Below, in pieces: positions 1 to 8,408 of a stretch of 58,619 bases of DNA. The position numbers and the translations under genes are program-made. The stretch spans positions 1-58,619 of the forward strand of contig JAQVWN010000011.1 in the NCBI GenBank assembly GCA_028749475.1, written 5' to 3'. This stretch comes from Thomasclavelia sp. Its GTDB lineage: Bacteria > Bacillota_I > Bacilli_A > Erysipelotrichales > Coprobacillaceae. Each line of letters starts with the position of its first letter. The stretch's first letter is position 1. A model generated the notes under the pieces. The model was not told the origin of the DNA. It worked only from the letters and a program-made list of their open reading frames with translations, and searched no databases.

Positions 1-124
1 TATATATTATTACAATAATAAACGTCCTGCTTGTGCATTAAATTATAAAACCCCTGTGCAATATAGAATTGAACAAGGGTTCTATTGATTCTTTTTTGTG
101 TCTACTTTGAGTTGACAACTGCAA
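1..124 (+). mobile_element. right end of an IS3-family insertion sequence (partial)
   Basis: The first 124 bases look like the 3' end of an IS3-type element. They hold a transposase C-terminus (2-88), followed by a short AT-rich stretch and a candidate terminal inverted repeat at about 97-123, reading TGTCTACTTTGAGTTGACA at its core. The other end lies outside the window, so the repeat cannot be paired. The family call rests on the protein tail; the exact outer boundary is a guess. Confidence 0.5.
2..88 (+). CDS. IS3-family transposase (OrfB/DDE), C-terminal fragment
   Basis: Frame 2 is open from the window edge to a TGA at 86-88 and encodes a tail with the pattern YNNKRP..ALNYKTPVQYR. This is the characteristic end of the rve/DDE domain of IS3-family OrfB transposases (usually YNxxRxHxxLxxxTPxxY). 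Only about 28 residues are visible, so the catalytic DDE residues and the integrity of the gene cannot be judged. The neighbouring chromosomal gene is convergent with it. Confidence 0.65.
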   Translation: MYYYNNKRPACALNYKTPVQYRIEQGFY

Positions 125-151
125 AATAGAAAATATAGTTCCTTTTTGTTT

Positions 152-1096
152 TTAAATAACTAAGAAAGCTACATAACACATTACTACACTTAATAAGCTA
201 AATATCTTTAAATATTTATTATCAAATTTAACTGCTAGGTACATAAACGTTGTTCCTACTAGACCAGAGATTAATAAGATAACTGTCTTAGGATCAGTAA
301 AGTCATATATACCACCTTTTACATAAAGAATATCAACAACAGCCATTATTCCTAAATTAAAGATATTACTACCAACAATATTACCAATAGCAATATCATA
401 CTTTTTCTTCTTTACTAATGCAATGGAAGAAGTAACTTCTGGTAGCGATGTCGCAATTCCCATAAAAATGGCTCCAGCAATTCCTTTACCCAAATTAAGT
501 TTAATAGAAATATCATCAGTAACATATGAAATAATGATACTAAGAGCAATAATTCCAATACTGACAATTATAAAACGAACAACAATATCTTTTAAACTTA
601 ATGAAGTATCTTCAAATTCTTCATCTACTGAGCCATCTTCAGAAGCTAAATGTTTAAAACTCACAATATAACATCCAATAATAATAATCGAAGTTATACT
701 AACAGTTATAACATCAATATTTAAAAAACCTAACATGTTACCAACAATAGCGATGTAGCAAACTATAATCGAAAAAATAACTACATTATGACTACGAGAA
801 ACAGAGTAGTTAGAAAATTCCTTAAAAGATATCAATAAAAGAATTGCTAGCATGGTTAGATTAAATAAATCACTGCCTAGAATATTTCCTATACAAAGTC
901 CAGGTTCATTTAGCATTAACGTCGACGAAATACTAGTAAATAGCTCTGGTAAGGAAGTTACAGCTGAAAGCATAATCCCACCAATGAATGCTCCCGACAA
1001 AGAAGTTTTTCGATCAATTAAATCCACATAATCCGCTGCTTTAATTGATAATAATGTTACACCACATGCAACGCATAAATACAATACATAAATCAT
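152..1096 (-). CDS. CaCA-family cation antiporter (YrbG-like), under a Mn2+ riboswitch
   Basis: This is an integral membrane cation exchanger of the Ca2+/cation antiporter superfamily. It is about 314 residues long and almost wholly hydrophobic, with the two inverted alpha-repeats of the family: one around residues 35-80 (SAVTSLPELFTS, GNILGSDLFNL) and one around 207-250 (GIATSLPEVTSS, GNIVGSNIFNL). The acidic residues in the two SLPE motifs are the expected ion ligands. A charged loop near residues 153-168 separates the halves. The start at 1096 was chosen because AGGAGG lies just upstream; the longer reading frame (to 1144) runs into the riboswitch terminator. The yybP-ykoY element upstream suggests Mn2+ as a physiological substrate or signal, although the family is mostly annotated as Na+/Ca2+ exchange. 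The substrate is inferred, not proven. Confidence 0.85.
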   Translation of the reverse strand: MIYVLYLCVACGVTLLSIKAADYVDLIDRKTSLSGAFIGGIMLSAVTSLPELFTSISSTLMLNEPGLCIGNILGSDLFNLTMLAILLLISFKEFSNYSVSRSHNVVIFSIIVCYIAIVGNMLGFLNIDVITVSITSIIIIGCYIVSFKHLASEDGSVDEEFEDTSLSLKDIVVRFIIVSIGIIALSIIISYVTDDISIKLNLGKGIAGAIFMGIATSLPEVTSSIALVKKKKYDIAIGNIVGSNIFNLGIMAVVDILYVKGGIYDFTDPKTVILLISGLVGTTFMYLAVKFDNKYLKIFSLLSVVMCYVAFLVI

Positions 1097-1118
1097 TTCA
1101 TTTCCTCCTAAGATTGTA

Positions 1119-1152
1119 ATTAAAAACCGCGCTTGCATTTGCAAACACGGTT
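1119..1152 (-). terminator. riboswitch-linked intrinsic terminator
   Basis: The minus-strand transcript has a 12-bp stem, AACCGTGTTTGC paired to GCAAGCGCGGTT (with G-U pairs), a 4-nt loop and a run of five U. It lies between the yybP-ykoY aptamer and the antiporter ribosome-binding site, where a transcriptional riboswitch expression platform is expected. A separate perfect 11-bp hairpin (1161-1189) lies between aptamer and terminator and may take part in switching. Confidence 0.8.
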
Positions 1153-1187
1153 AAAGACACCATGTGCAAATAACAAACATTTGCACA

Positions 1188-1274
1188 TGAGTCTCATTAT
1201 TTAAGATATGCCAGGCATTTATTATCTGCCAGGATGTTGACATACCACGCTTATAGCGCCAATTACTCCCTCAA
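1188..1274 (-). promoter_or_regulatory. yybP-ykoY manganese riboswitch aptamer
   Basis: The minus strand shows the conserved order of the yybP-ykoY motif: a GGGAGTA block near 1264-1270, GTCAACATC near 1233-1241, a GGCA/TGCC hairpin, and GAGAC closing next to CTCA at 1188-1191. CTCA pairs with TGAG (1270-1273) as P1. GGTATG and CATATC form an inner helix. This family is established as a Mn2+ sensor that usually turns genes on. I matched it from memory of the consensus; a covariance-model search was not possible here. Confidence 0.8.
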
Positions 1275-1330
1275 GTAGAGTTAGAATAACACATCTAATT
1301 ATAACTTGTCTAGTCTTTTTTTACTGTATT

Positions 1331-3178
1331 TTATTCTTGAGCAAATTGAGATTGATATAAGTTAGCATAGAAACCATTTTTAGCCATTAATGATTCATGA
1401 TTTCCAATTTCAATTATATCTCCTTTATCCATTACTATAATTGTATTAGCTTCTCTAATTGTTGAAAGTCGATGAGCAATAACAAATGAAGTTCTTCCTT
1501 CCATCAAAGAATCCATTCCTTTTTGAATTAAGACTTCAGTTCTTGTATCAACTGAAGAAGTAGCTTCATCTAAGATAAGAATCTTAGGATCTTTTAGAAA
1601 TGCTCTAGCAATAGTTAATAATTGTTTTTGTCCAGAAGAAATGTTTGAACTCTCTTCGTTAATGATTGTTTGATAACCATCTTCTAAAGTATTAACGAAG
1701 TGATCAACATATGCCATATCACAAGCATCTTGCAATTCTTTGTCTGTTGCTTGTAAATTACCATACTTTAAGTTTTCTTCAATTGTTCCATTGAATAACC
1801 ATGTATCTTGAAGAACCATACCAAACATATTTCTTAAATCATGACGAGTCATATCTTTGATATCATGTCCGTCAATTAATATTTGACCCTTATTCAATTC
1901 ATAGAATCTCATTAACAACTTAACAATTGTTGTTTTACCAGCCCCTGTTGGTCCTACGATAGCAACTGTTTGACCAGCATGGACATGCATATTGAAATCA
2001 TTAATAATGATTTTATCAGGATCATAACCAAAGTTTACTTCATCAAAAGTAACTGCTCCTTGAAGTTTAGATACTTCTTCTGAAGTTAATTTTGGTGTTT
2101 CATCTTCAATTTCTTCAGCTTCTAAATAAGCAAATACCCTTTCACTAGCTGCAGCTACACTTTGAAGTTGATTCATAGTTTGAGCAAGTTGAGCGATTGG
2201 TTGGTTAAATTGTCTTACATATTGGACGAATGCTTGGATATCACCAATAGTAATTCCATTAGCCCCAGAAAGAAGTCCTCCAACAATACAAACCCCAACA
2301 TAACCTAAATTACCAACAAATTGAGAAATAGGCATCATAAGTCCAGATAATGATTGAGAACGCCATGCAGCGTTATATAAATCGTTATTATACTTTTCAA
2401 ATTCTTCAACTGATTTTTCTTCATCATTAAATGCTTTAACAACATTATGAGCACCATACATTTCTTCAATATGACCGTTAACATCACCCAAAGAGTTTTG
2501 TTGCTTCTCAAAGTGTTTTTGAGATTTTTTAGTAACCATTGTTATAAAAATCATACTAACTGGTAATACTAAGAAAGCAATAATTGTCATTTGCCATGAA
2601 ATTGTTAACATCATAATAAATATTCCAATTACGGTACAACTTGATGTAATAATTTGCGACAATGATTGATTTAATGATTGAGCAATTGTATCAATATCGT
2701 TTGTAACAATTGATAATGTATCTCCACTAGAGTGTTTATCAAAATATTTAAGAGGTAATCGATCAGTCTTTTGAGAAATAGATTTTCTTAAATCATAAGC
2801 TACTTTTTGAGAAATTCCACTCGTAATAAATCCTTGAATATAACTAAATAAAGATGATACTAAATAGAAACAAACAAGAATAATACAAATCATTCCAATA
2901 TAGGAAAAATCAATTCCACCAGTTCCTCTAACTTTAGCCATTATCCCGACTGACAACTTATCAGTCGCTTTAGCTAGAATCTTTGGCCCTAAAATTGTAA
3001 AGATTGTTGAACCAGCTGCAAATATCATTACAACTACTAATTTAAAATAGTAAGGTTTTAAATATCTAATTAATTTTTTAAGTGTTCCTTTAAAATCTTT
3101 TGCTTTTTCGACAGACATGTTTGGTCCATGTCCCATTCCCCGACGTTGGGGTTTTCTAGAAGTTTTTTGCTTATCCAT
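1331..3178 (-). CDS. ABC exporter half-transporter with the catalytic ATPase site (BmrD/LmrC-type)
   Basis: A 615-residue membrane-domain plus ATPase fusion, the second gene of a marR-ABC-ABC operon. About six membrane segments fill residues 40-330. The ATPase has Walker A GPTGAGKTT (409-417), Q-loop VLQD, signature NISSGQKQ (512-519), Walker B ILILDE with Glu538, and switch His569. The signature deviates from LSGGQ, which complements the degenerate Walker B and H-loop of the partner at 3171-5399. This is the pattern of heterodimeric type IV exporters with one dead site (BmrCD, TM287/288, LmrCD). The start at 3178 has AGGAGG nine bases upstream and overlaps the partner's stop by 8 nt; the longer frame to 3232 has no such site. 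The substrate is unknown; drugs or lipids are typical. Confidence 0.9.
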   Translation of the reverse strand: MDKQKTSRKPQRRGMGHGPNMSVEKAKDFKGTLKKLIRYLKPYYFKLVVVMIFAAGSTIFTILGPKILAKATDKLSVGIMAKVRGTGGIDFSYIGMICIILVCFYLVSSLFSYIQGFITSGISQKVAYDLRKSISQKTDRLPLKYFDKHSSGDTLSIVTNDIDTIAQSLNQSLSQIITSSCTVIGIFIMMLTISWQMTIIAFLVLPVSMIFITMVTKKSQKHFEKQQNSLGDVNGHIEEMYGAHNVVKAFNDEEKSVEEFEKYNNDLYNAAWRSQSLSGLMMPISQFVGNLGYVGVCIVGGLLSGANGITIGDIQAFVQYVRQFNQPIAQLAQTMNQLQSVAAASERVFAYLEAEEIEDETPKLTSEEVSKLQGAVTFDEVNFGYDPDKIIINDFNMHVHAGQTVAIVGPTGAGKTTIVKLLMRFYELNKGQILIDGHDIKDMTRHDLRNMFGMVLQDTWLFNGTIEENLKYGNLQATDKELQDACDMAYVDHFVNTLEDGYQTIINEESSNISSGQKQLLTIARAFLKDPKILILDEATSSVDTRTEVLIQKGMDSLMEGRTSFVIAHRLSTIREANTIIVMDKGDIIEIGNHESLMAKNGFYANLYQSQFAQE

Positions 3179-5399
3179 TTGCAAGTTCCTCCTTTGAAAG
3201 TTGTGATAAAGCAATTTCTTTATATATTTCACATTTATTCATTAATTCATCATGTGTTCCTTTACCAACAATCTTTCCTTCATTTAATACTATTATTTGA
3301 TCAGCATCCATAATAGAAGCAATTCTTTGACCAACTATTAATATTGTATTCTTAGTCTTTTGAGACATTTTCTTAAGTTCATGTCTTAGCGTAGCATCAG
3401 TCTTAAAATCAAGAGCTGAGAAACTATCATCAAATATTAATACTTCTGGATTACGAGCAATAGCTCTAGCTATTGCTAAACGTTGTTTTTGTCCACCCGA
3501 GAAGTTTGATCCACCTTGAGCAACAGTTGTTTCTAAACCACTTTCTTTAGAATCAACGAATTCTTTTGCTTGTGATACTGCAATTACTTCATTTAACTCT
3601 TCATCAGTTGCATCATTGGTCCCAAACATTAAATTAGACTTTATTGTTCCACCAATAAGGTTGGCTTTTTGAGGAACAATCCCAAGTTTTTCTCTTAAAT
3701 CATGTTGAGTAACATCTTTAATATTCACCCCATCTAAAACAATCTCTCCTGAGGTTGCTTCATAAAAACGAGGAATTAAGTTGATTAATGTTGATTTACC
3801 AGAACCAGTAGAACCAATAAAGGCAGTTGTTTTACCAGGCATGGCTGTAAAATTAATATTTTCTAAAACTGGTTCTTTCGCTCCAGGATATGAAAAACTA
3901 ACATTTTTGAACTCTAATAATCCTTTTTTACTTTCATCGAAAGCTTTTGGAGAAGCAGGATCTATAATCTTAGGCTCTGTAGATAATACTTCATAGATTC
4001 TTTTTGCAGCAACGCTACCTCTAGGAAGCATTATAGCAATCATGGCAATCATTAAAAATGACATTACTATTTGCATAATATATTGTAAAAAGGCCATCAT
4101 TTGTCCAATTTGGATGTTTCCTAGATCTACTTGTTTAGCTCCATAATAAATAATTACTAAGGTAGTGGCATTCATTATAAACATCATAATCGGCATTAAT
4201 ACAGCCATCGCTCTATTAACGAATAGGTTTACTTTAGTTAAGTTATCATTAGCTTCATCAAATTTTTCTTCACTATGTTTTTCATTACCAAATGCTCTAA
4301 TTACTAAAGTACCTGACAAGTTTTCCCGCATTCTTAAATTTAGTTTATCAACTAATGTTTGAATCTTAGTAAATTTTGGTATTACGATAATAAAGGCTAA
4401 TACCATTATTATTGCTATAATAAGTAGTACTACACCAATAATCCAAGTCATTTGATTAGCTTGATCAATAACTTTATAAAGAGCTCCAAATGCAAGAATT
4501 GGTGAGTAGATTACTATTCTAAGGAACATCATAACTACCATTTGAACTTGCGTGATATCATTTGTTGTTCTAGTAATTAATGAAGCCGTTGAAAATTTAG
4601 AAAATTCTTCATTAGAGAAACTTTCAACTTTTTTAAATACAGCACTTCTTAAATCCCTAGCTACTTTAGCAGCTGTTTTAGATGAAAAATAAGCAACCGA
4701 TATAGCACATAATGTACCACCTAGGGCAATTAAAAGCATTGTAATCCCATTCTTTATAATATAATCATTTTGAACTTGGCTAGTGTCTGCTCCAAGTTTT
4801 TTATATTCCGCTTTAACTCCGTTACCAGCAGCTATTTTAATCGTACTTTCACCCATAGTATCCATTTGTTTATCAACATTTTCTAACATCTTTAGACGTT
4901 GATTTTGAGGCATCATACTAATAGCCATAAATGGAGAAACACCTTCGGGTAGTTTAGAAAACATTTTCTTGTACTCTTTAGAATCAGTTTTCATTGAACT
5001 AATTGAAGTTACCATTAAAGTTGGTTTAATTAGCGTAGTTTCTAATTTATCTTTTTTTGATGAAGATATATCTTTTAAAACATATATCTCATTAGCATTA
5101 GCTTTAGGGAATTCTTCCTTAATATCTTTAGAAGCTTTACCTTTAGCTACTTCTTTATAAGAAGATTCAAATAATTTAACTTCATTATCATTCATGAATA
5201 GTTTTAAATTATTATAAGTATCAGCGGTATAAATTTTTGATACAGAAGAATCAAATCCTCCTGCTTGGATACCATTTGATACGATATTGCTCATATAATC
5301 AGGTAGTGATAATTCACTAGATGCTTGCCCAAGTAATAGTAGAGCACAACCAATAATCATTGGCCAGTATTTCAAAAAGTATTTTTTAATCTTCCACAT
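3171..5399 (-). CDS. ABC exporter half-transporter with a degenerate ATPase site
   Basis: A 742-residue partner of the downstream exporter half. It has an N-terminal membrane helix, then a large hydrophilic insert (about residues 35-210) that would lie outside the membrane, then further membrane segments and an ATPase domain. Walker A is GSTGSGKST (529-537) and the signature FSGGQ is canonical. The catalytic Walker B glutamate is replaced by Asp658 (LIFDDSFSALD), and the H-loop histidine by Gln691 (VGQRIAS). These changes identify it as the subunit whose Walker motifs build the degenerate site of a heterodimer. It starts inside the end of the marR gene (14-nt overlap) behind AGGAG, so translation is probably coupled. 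The function of the extracellular insert is unknown. Confidence 0.9.
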   Translation of the reverse strand: MWKIKKYFLKYWPMIIGCALLLLGQASSELSLPDYMSNIVSNGIQAGGFDSSVSKIYTADTYNNLKLFMNDNEVKLFESSYKEVAKGKASKDIKEEFPKANANEIYVLKDISSSKKDKLETTLIKPTLMVTSISSMKTDSKEYKKMFSKLPEGVSPFMAISMMPQNQRLKMLENVDKQMDTMGESTIKIAAGNGVKAEYKKLGADTSQVQNDYIIKNGITMLLIALGGTLCAISVAYFSSKTAAKVARDLRSAVFKKVESFSNEEFSKFSTASLITRTTNDITQVQMVVMMFLRIVIYSPILAFGALYKVIDQANQMTWIIGVVLLIIAIIMVLAFIIVIPKFTKIQTLVDKLNLRMRENLSGTLVIRAFGNEKHSEEKFDEANDNLTKVNLFVNRAMAVLMPIMMFIMNATTLVIIYYGAKQVDLGNIQIGQMMAFLQYIMQIVMSFLMIAMIAIMLPRGSVAAKRIYEVLSTEPKIIDPASPKAFDESKKGLLEFKNVSFSYPGAKEPVLENINFTAMPGKTTAFIGSTGSGKSTLINLIPRFYEATSGEIVLDGVNIKDVTQHDLREKLGIVPQKANLIGGTIKSNLMFGTNDATDEELNEVIAVSQAKEFVDSKESGLETTVAQGGSNFSGGQKQRLAIARAIARNPEVLIFDDSFSALDFKTDATLRHELKKMSQKTKNTILIVGQRIASIMDADQIIVLNEGKIVGKGTHDELMNKCEIYKEIALSQLSKEELANG

Positions 5400-5844
5400 A
5401 AGTATGCTCCTTTGTATAATTGTCGACGTTATCTTTAATTTTGTTTAGATAATTTATAAACTGTTCTTTATCTTCACTTGAAAATCCTTTAAAGATTGTT
5501 TCTTTAATAATTTTTTCTATCTCTTGATTTTTAGAAAAAATATCTTTAGATTTTTTAGTCGTAATTACAATAGTATTACGACGGTCATTTTTATCAACTT
5601 CTCTTTTAATATAACCATTCTGTTCTAGTTTATCTAAACGAACAGATAAACTAGCAGGTGTTATATGTAAAAACTTTGATAATTCTTTTTGATTAGAGAT
5701 ATCAAATTTTTCAATTGTAGCAATCGTAAAGAACTCATTAGTCGACATTCCTAGCTCATTAATAAAGGTTGTCATCATCATTCTAAGAGCTTTTTCTACA
5801 TCATGAAATACGCTTATTGATGGATTGCATTCTCCATTATGCAT
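5386..5844 (-). CDS. MarR-family transcriptional regulator of the ABC exporter
   Basis: This 152-residue protein has the MarR winged-helix layout. N-terminal dimerisation helices come first, then the HTH around residues 50-75 (NQKELSKFLHITPASLSVRLDKLEQNGYIKR), and a wing with the typical DKNDRRN segment, which touches DNA in this family. It is the first gene of an operon with two ABC exporter halves, a common arrangement for efflux control. A perfect palindrome overlapping its own promoter suggests that it represses the operon. The ligand that relieves repression cannot be read from the sequence. Confidence 0.9.
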   Translation of the reverse strand: MHNGECNPSISVFHDVEKALRMMMTTFINELGMSTNEFFTIATIEKFDISNQKELSKFLHITPASLSVRLDKLEQNGYIKREVDKNDRRNTIVITTKKSKDIFSKNQEIEKIIKETIFKGFSSEDKEQFINYLNKIKDNVDNYTKEHTYVED

Positions 5845-5874
5845 TTATAATCATCTCCTTAATAGTTAGTTGTC

Positions 5875-5922
5875 TAATCGTTAGAACACTAACGATTATA
5901 TACTTGTTATTATATTAGTCAA
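5875..5922 (-). promoter_or_regulatory. marR operon promoter with palindromic operator
   Basis: On the minus strand a -35 TTGACT (5917-5922) and -10 TATAAT (5895-5900) are separated by 16 bp. A perfect inverted repeat, TAATCGTTAG and CTAACGATTA with a 4-bp spacer (5875-5898), overlaps the -10 box and transcription start. A third partial copy of the half-site (GTTAGTTG) follows at about 5864-5872. The placement fits autorepression by the adjacent MarR protein; binding is inferred. Confidence 0.75.
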
Positions 5923-5923
5923 C

Positions 5924-5945
5924 AAAAAAAGACTATTTCTAGTCT
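5924..5945 (-). terminator. proBA terminator
   Basis: The end of the proA message forms GACTA-GAAA-TAGTC followed by seven U. The stem includes the proA stop codon. It separates proBA from the following marR operon on the same strand. Confidence 0.7.
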
Positions 5946-7177
5946 CTTATTTGTCCATTTCCATATATTAAATACTTAGTGCTAGTTATTTCTTGTAAAC
6001 CAAGAGGACCACGAGCATGAAGTTTTTGCGTAGAAATACCAACTTCGGCACCAAAGCCAAATTCTCCCCCATCGGTAAATCTTGTCGATGCATTAACATA
6101 CACACATGAAGAATCAAGTGAATCCATAAAGTATTTAGCAGTTTCTTGATTGCTTGTAATAATTGATTCTGAATGCTTTGTTGAATAATTATAAATATGT
6201 TCAATTGCTTGGTCGATGTTTTCTACGACCTTGATATTACAAATGTAATCATCGTATTCAGTAGCATAGTTTTTACTTGTAGCTATTTCACATTCTATAA
6301 TCTTTCTAGTAGCTTCATCACCATAGATTTTGACTTTATTATCAAAAGCTTCTTTTAACATTGGTAAGAATTCTTTGGCTACATCTTTATGAACTAAGAT
6401 TGTTTCAATCGCGTTACAAACACTAGGTCTTTGCATTTTAGCATTTACCGCTATTTTTAAAGCCATTTTTAAAGAAGCGTCTTTATCTACATATAAGTGA
6501 CAAATACCCGCTCCTGTCTCAATTACAGGCACTGTCGCATTACTTACTACATAATTAATTAAGTTACTGCTTCCTCGAGGTATGATGACATCTAAATATT
6601 TATTAGCTTTTATTATTTCATCACTGTCTTTATGAGATTTAGTAATTATTAAATTAACTGCATTTGCAGGTAAAATATCTTTAATAGCTTCGTTAATAAC
6701 TTTAACTAAAGCTTTGTTAGAATTAACTGCTTCTTTACCACCTTTTAAAACACAAACATTATTAGTCTTAATACATAAACTAGCTATATCAACAGTAACA
6801 TTAGGTCTAGATTCATAAATGACACCAATAGTTCCAATCGGAATTCTTATTTGTTTAATTATAAGGCCATTAGGTCTTTTAATTTCTCTTACTAATGTTC
6901 CAATCGGATCATCTAATTCAATAACTTTTAAAATATCATTAGACATACTTTCAATTCGATCTTTAGTTAAAAGTAAGCGATCTATCATTGCTTCTTTAAT
7001 TCCATTATCTTTAGCTAAAGCAATATCTTTACTATTTTCTTCTAAAATATAATCACAATTATCTTTTAAAGCATTGGAAATAGCTTTTAAGGCCTTAGCT
7101 TTATCTTCTTTAGAAACTTTTTGCATGTCACGACAAGCATATTTAGCATTCTTTAAAATAGTTTCAATTTCACTCAT
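5939..7177 (-). CDS. proA: gamma-glutamyl phosphate reductase
   Basis: Second step of proline biosynthesis: NADPH-dependent reduction of glutamyl-5-phosphate to the semialdehyde. The 412-residue length and aldehyde-dehydrogenase fold match ProA. The catalytic cysteine is Cys254 in QRPSVCNAIE. The NADPH-binding part contains IGVIYESRPNVTVD and LKGGKEA. The C-terminal FGFGAEVGISTQKLHARGP block is the ProA signature. It starts one base after the proB stop, so the two form an operon. No proC was seen in the window. Confidence 0.97.
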   Translation of the reverse strand: MSEIETILKNAKYACRDMQKVSKEDKAKALKAISNALKDNCDYILEENSKDIALAKDNGIKEAMIDRLLLTKDRIESMSNDILKVIELDDPIGTLVREIKRPNGLIIKQIRIPIGTIGVIYESRPNVTVDIASLCIKTNNVCVLKGGKEAVNSNKALVKVINEAIKDILPANAVNLIITKSHKDSDEIIKANKYLDVIIPRGSSNLINYVVSNATVPVIETGAGICHLYVDKDASLKMALKIAVNAKMQRPSVCNAIETILVHKDVAKEFLPMLKEAFDNKVKIYGDEATRKIIECEIATSKNYATEYDDYICNIKVVENIDQAIEHIYNYSTKHSESIITSNQETAKYFMDSLDSSCVYVNASTRFTDGGEFGFGAEVGISTQKLHARGPLGLQEITSTKYLIYGNGQIRD

Positions 7178-7178
7178 T

Positions 7179-8306
7179 TTAATTATCCTTTCTAAGAACT
7201 AAGTTATCTGCATGGATAACTTCATCATAATCTTTAAAGTGAAGAACATCTTCAATTTGACTAGTCTTTAAACCTTTAATTAACTCAACCTCACTAGAAG
7301 AATAATTAACTATTCCTCTTGCTAGTAAGTTATCATCTTTATCAACGATATCAACAATACTACCAGCCATAAATTTACCATCAACATCAATAATTCCTTT
7401 TGGAAGTAATGATGTATGTTTTTTCATTAAAGCATTTCTAGCTCCATCATCAATAATAACTTTACCTTTAGGTTTACTTCGATACATAATCCAATGGTCT
7501 CTACTAGAAAGAGTAATTCCGCTTTTACCATCAAAATAAGTTCCAACTTCTTTACCAGCAAGTAGATCTAAAAGAATATTTTGGTAAGACCCGTTAACGA
7601 TTGCCATATCACAACCATAATCATTAACAATTTTAGCTGCTCTAAGTTTAGTAACCATTCCTCCAGTACCAACATTATTATTTGAATCTTTGGCAAAACT
7701 TCTAATTTTACTTGTAATGCTTTTAACATTACTAATAAGTTTAGCATCTTTATTTGTATTTGGATTATCATCATATAACCCATCAATATCAGATACTAAA
7801 ATAAGTAAATCAGCATCTACGATAGGTACAATTAAACTAGCTAAAGTATCATTATCTCCTACTTTTATTTCCTCTACAGCTAGAGGATCATTTTCATTGA
7901 TAATTGGAACAACTCCATAGTCCATAATTGATTTAAGTGAATTAGCTAAATTCATAAGTCTTTTACGATTATCAAAATCATCATGAGTAAGAAGTATTTG
8001 AGCAACATTAATATGATATAACTTAAATAAATCTTCATATATTTGCATCAATCTAGCTTGTCCAATAGCTGCAAGAGCTTGTTTATCTGATAGTTTAGTT
8101 GGTTTACTATCTAAAGAAAGTTGAAGCATCCCGGCATTAATAGCCCCTGAAGATACAATAACGACATTAATTCCTTTTCTTTTTATTTTTACTATTTGGG
8201 ATATAAAAGTTAGTATTCTTTCATCAGAAAGGTTACCTTTACTATCACATAAAGAAGTAGAACCTATTTTTACTACTATATTTTTAATTTCTTTTAAATT
8301 TCTCAT
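7179..8306 (-). CDS. proB: glutamate 5-kinase with PUA domain
   Basis: First step of proline biosynthesis: ATP-dependent phosphorylation of glutamate to the unstable acyl phosphate that ProA reduces. The amino-acid-kinase domain covers about residues 8-255 (VVKIGSTSLCD, SSGAINAG, INENDPL, GTGGMVTKL). A C-terminal PUA domain (about 275-355) follows, as in most bacterial ProB, where the first domain carries proline feedback inhibition. GAGG lies seven bases before the ATG. It is the first gene of proBA, divergent from asnA across about 100 bp. Confidence 0.97.
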   Translation of the reverse strand: MRNLKEIKNIVVKIGSTSLCDSKGNLSDERILTFISQIVKIKRKGINVVIVSSGAINAGMLQLSLDSKPTKLSDKQALAAIGQARLMQIYEDLFKLYHINVAQILLTHDDFDNRKRLMNLANSLKSIMDYGVVPIINENDPLAVEEIKVGDNDTLASLIVPIVDADLLILVSDIDGLYDDNPNTNKDAKLISNVKSITSKIRSFAKDSNNNVGTGGMVTKLRAAKIVNDYGCDMAIVNGSYQNILLDLLAGKEVGTYFDGKSGITLSSRDHWIMYRSKPKGKVIIDDGARNALMKKHTSLLPKGIIDVDGKFMAGSIVDIVDKDDNLLARGIVNYSSSEVELIKGLKTSQIEDVLHFKDYDEVIHADNLVLRKDN

Positions 8307-8408
8307 CTTAATACCTCAACTCAATTTTCAATATTATAACATATAAGCCTTTTATTATGAAAATAATCATATATAATATTAAATAATTAATAAATGGGAG
8401 AAAATAAG

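Noticed and set aside
1097-1144. N-terminal 16-residue extension of the antiporter
   Set aside because: It would start inside the riboswitch terminator and has no ribosome site, whereas ATG 1096 follows AGGAGG.
5939-8306. A missing proC as evidence of proline auxotrophy
   Set aside because: proC is often unlinked from proBA; nothing in the window speaks to its absence from the genome.
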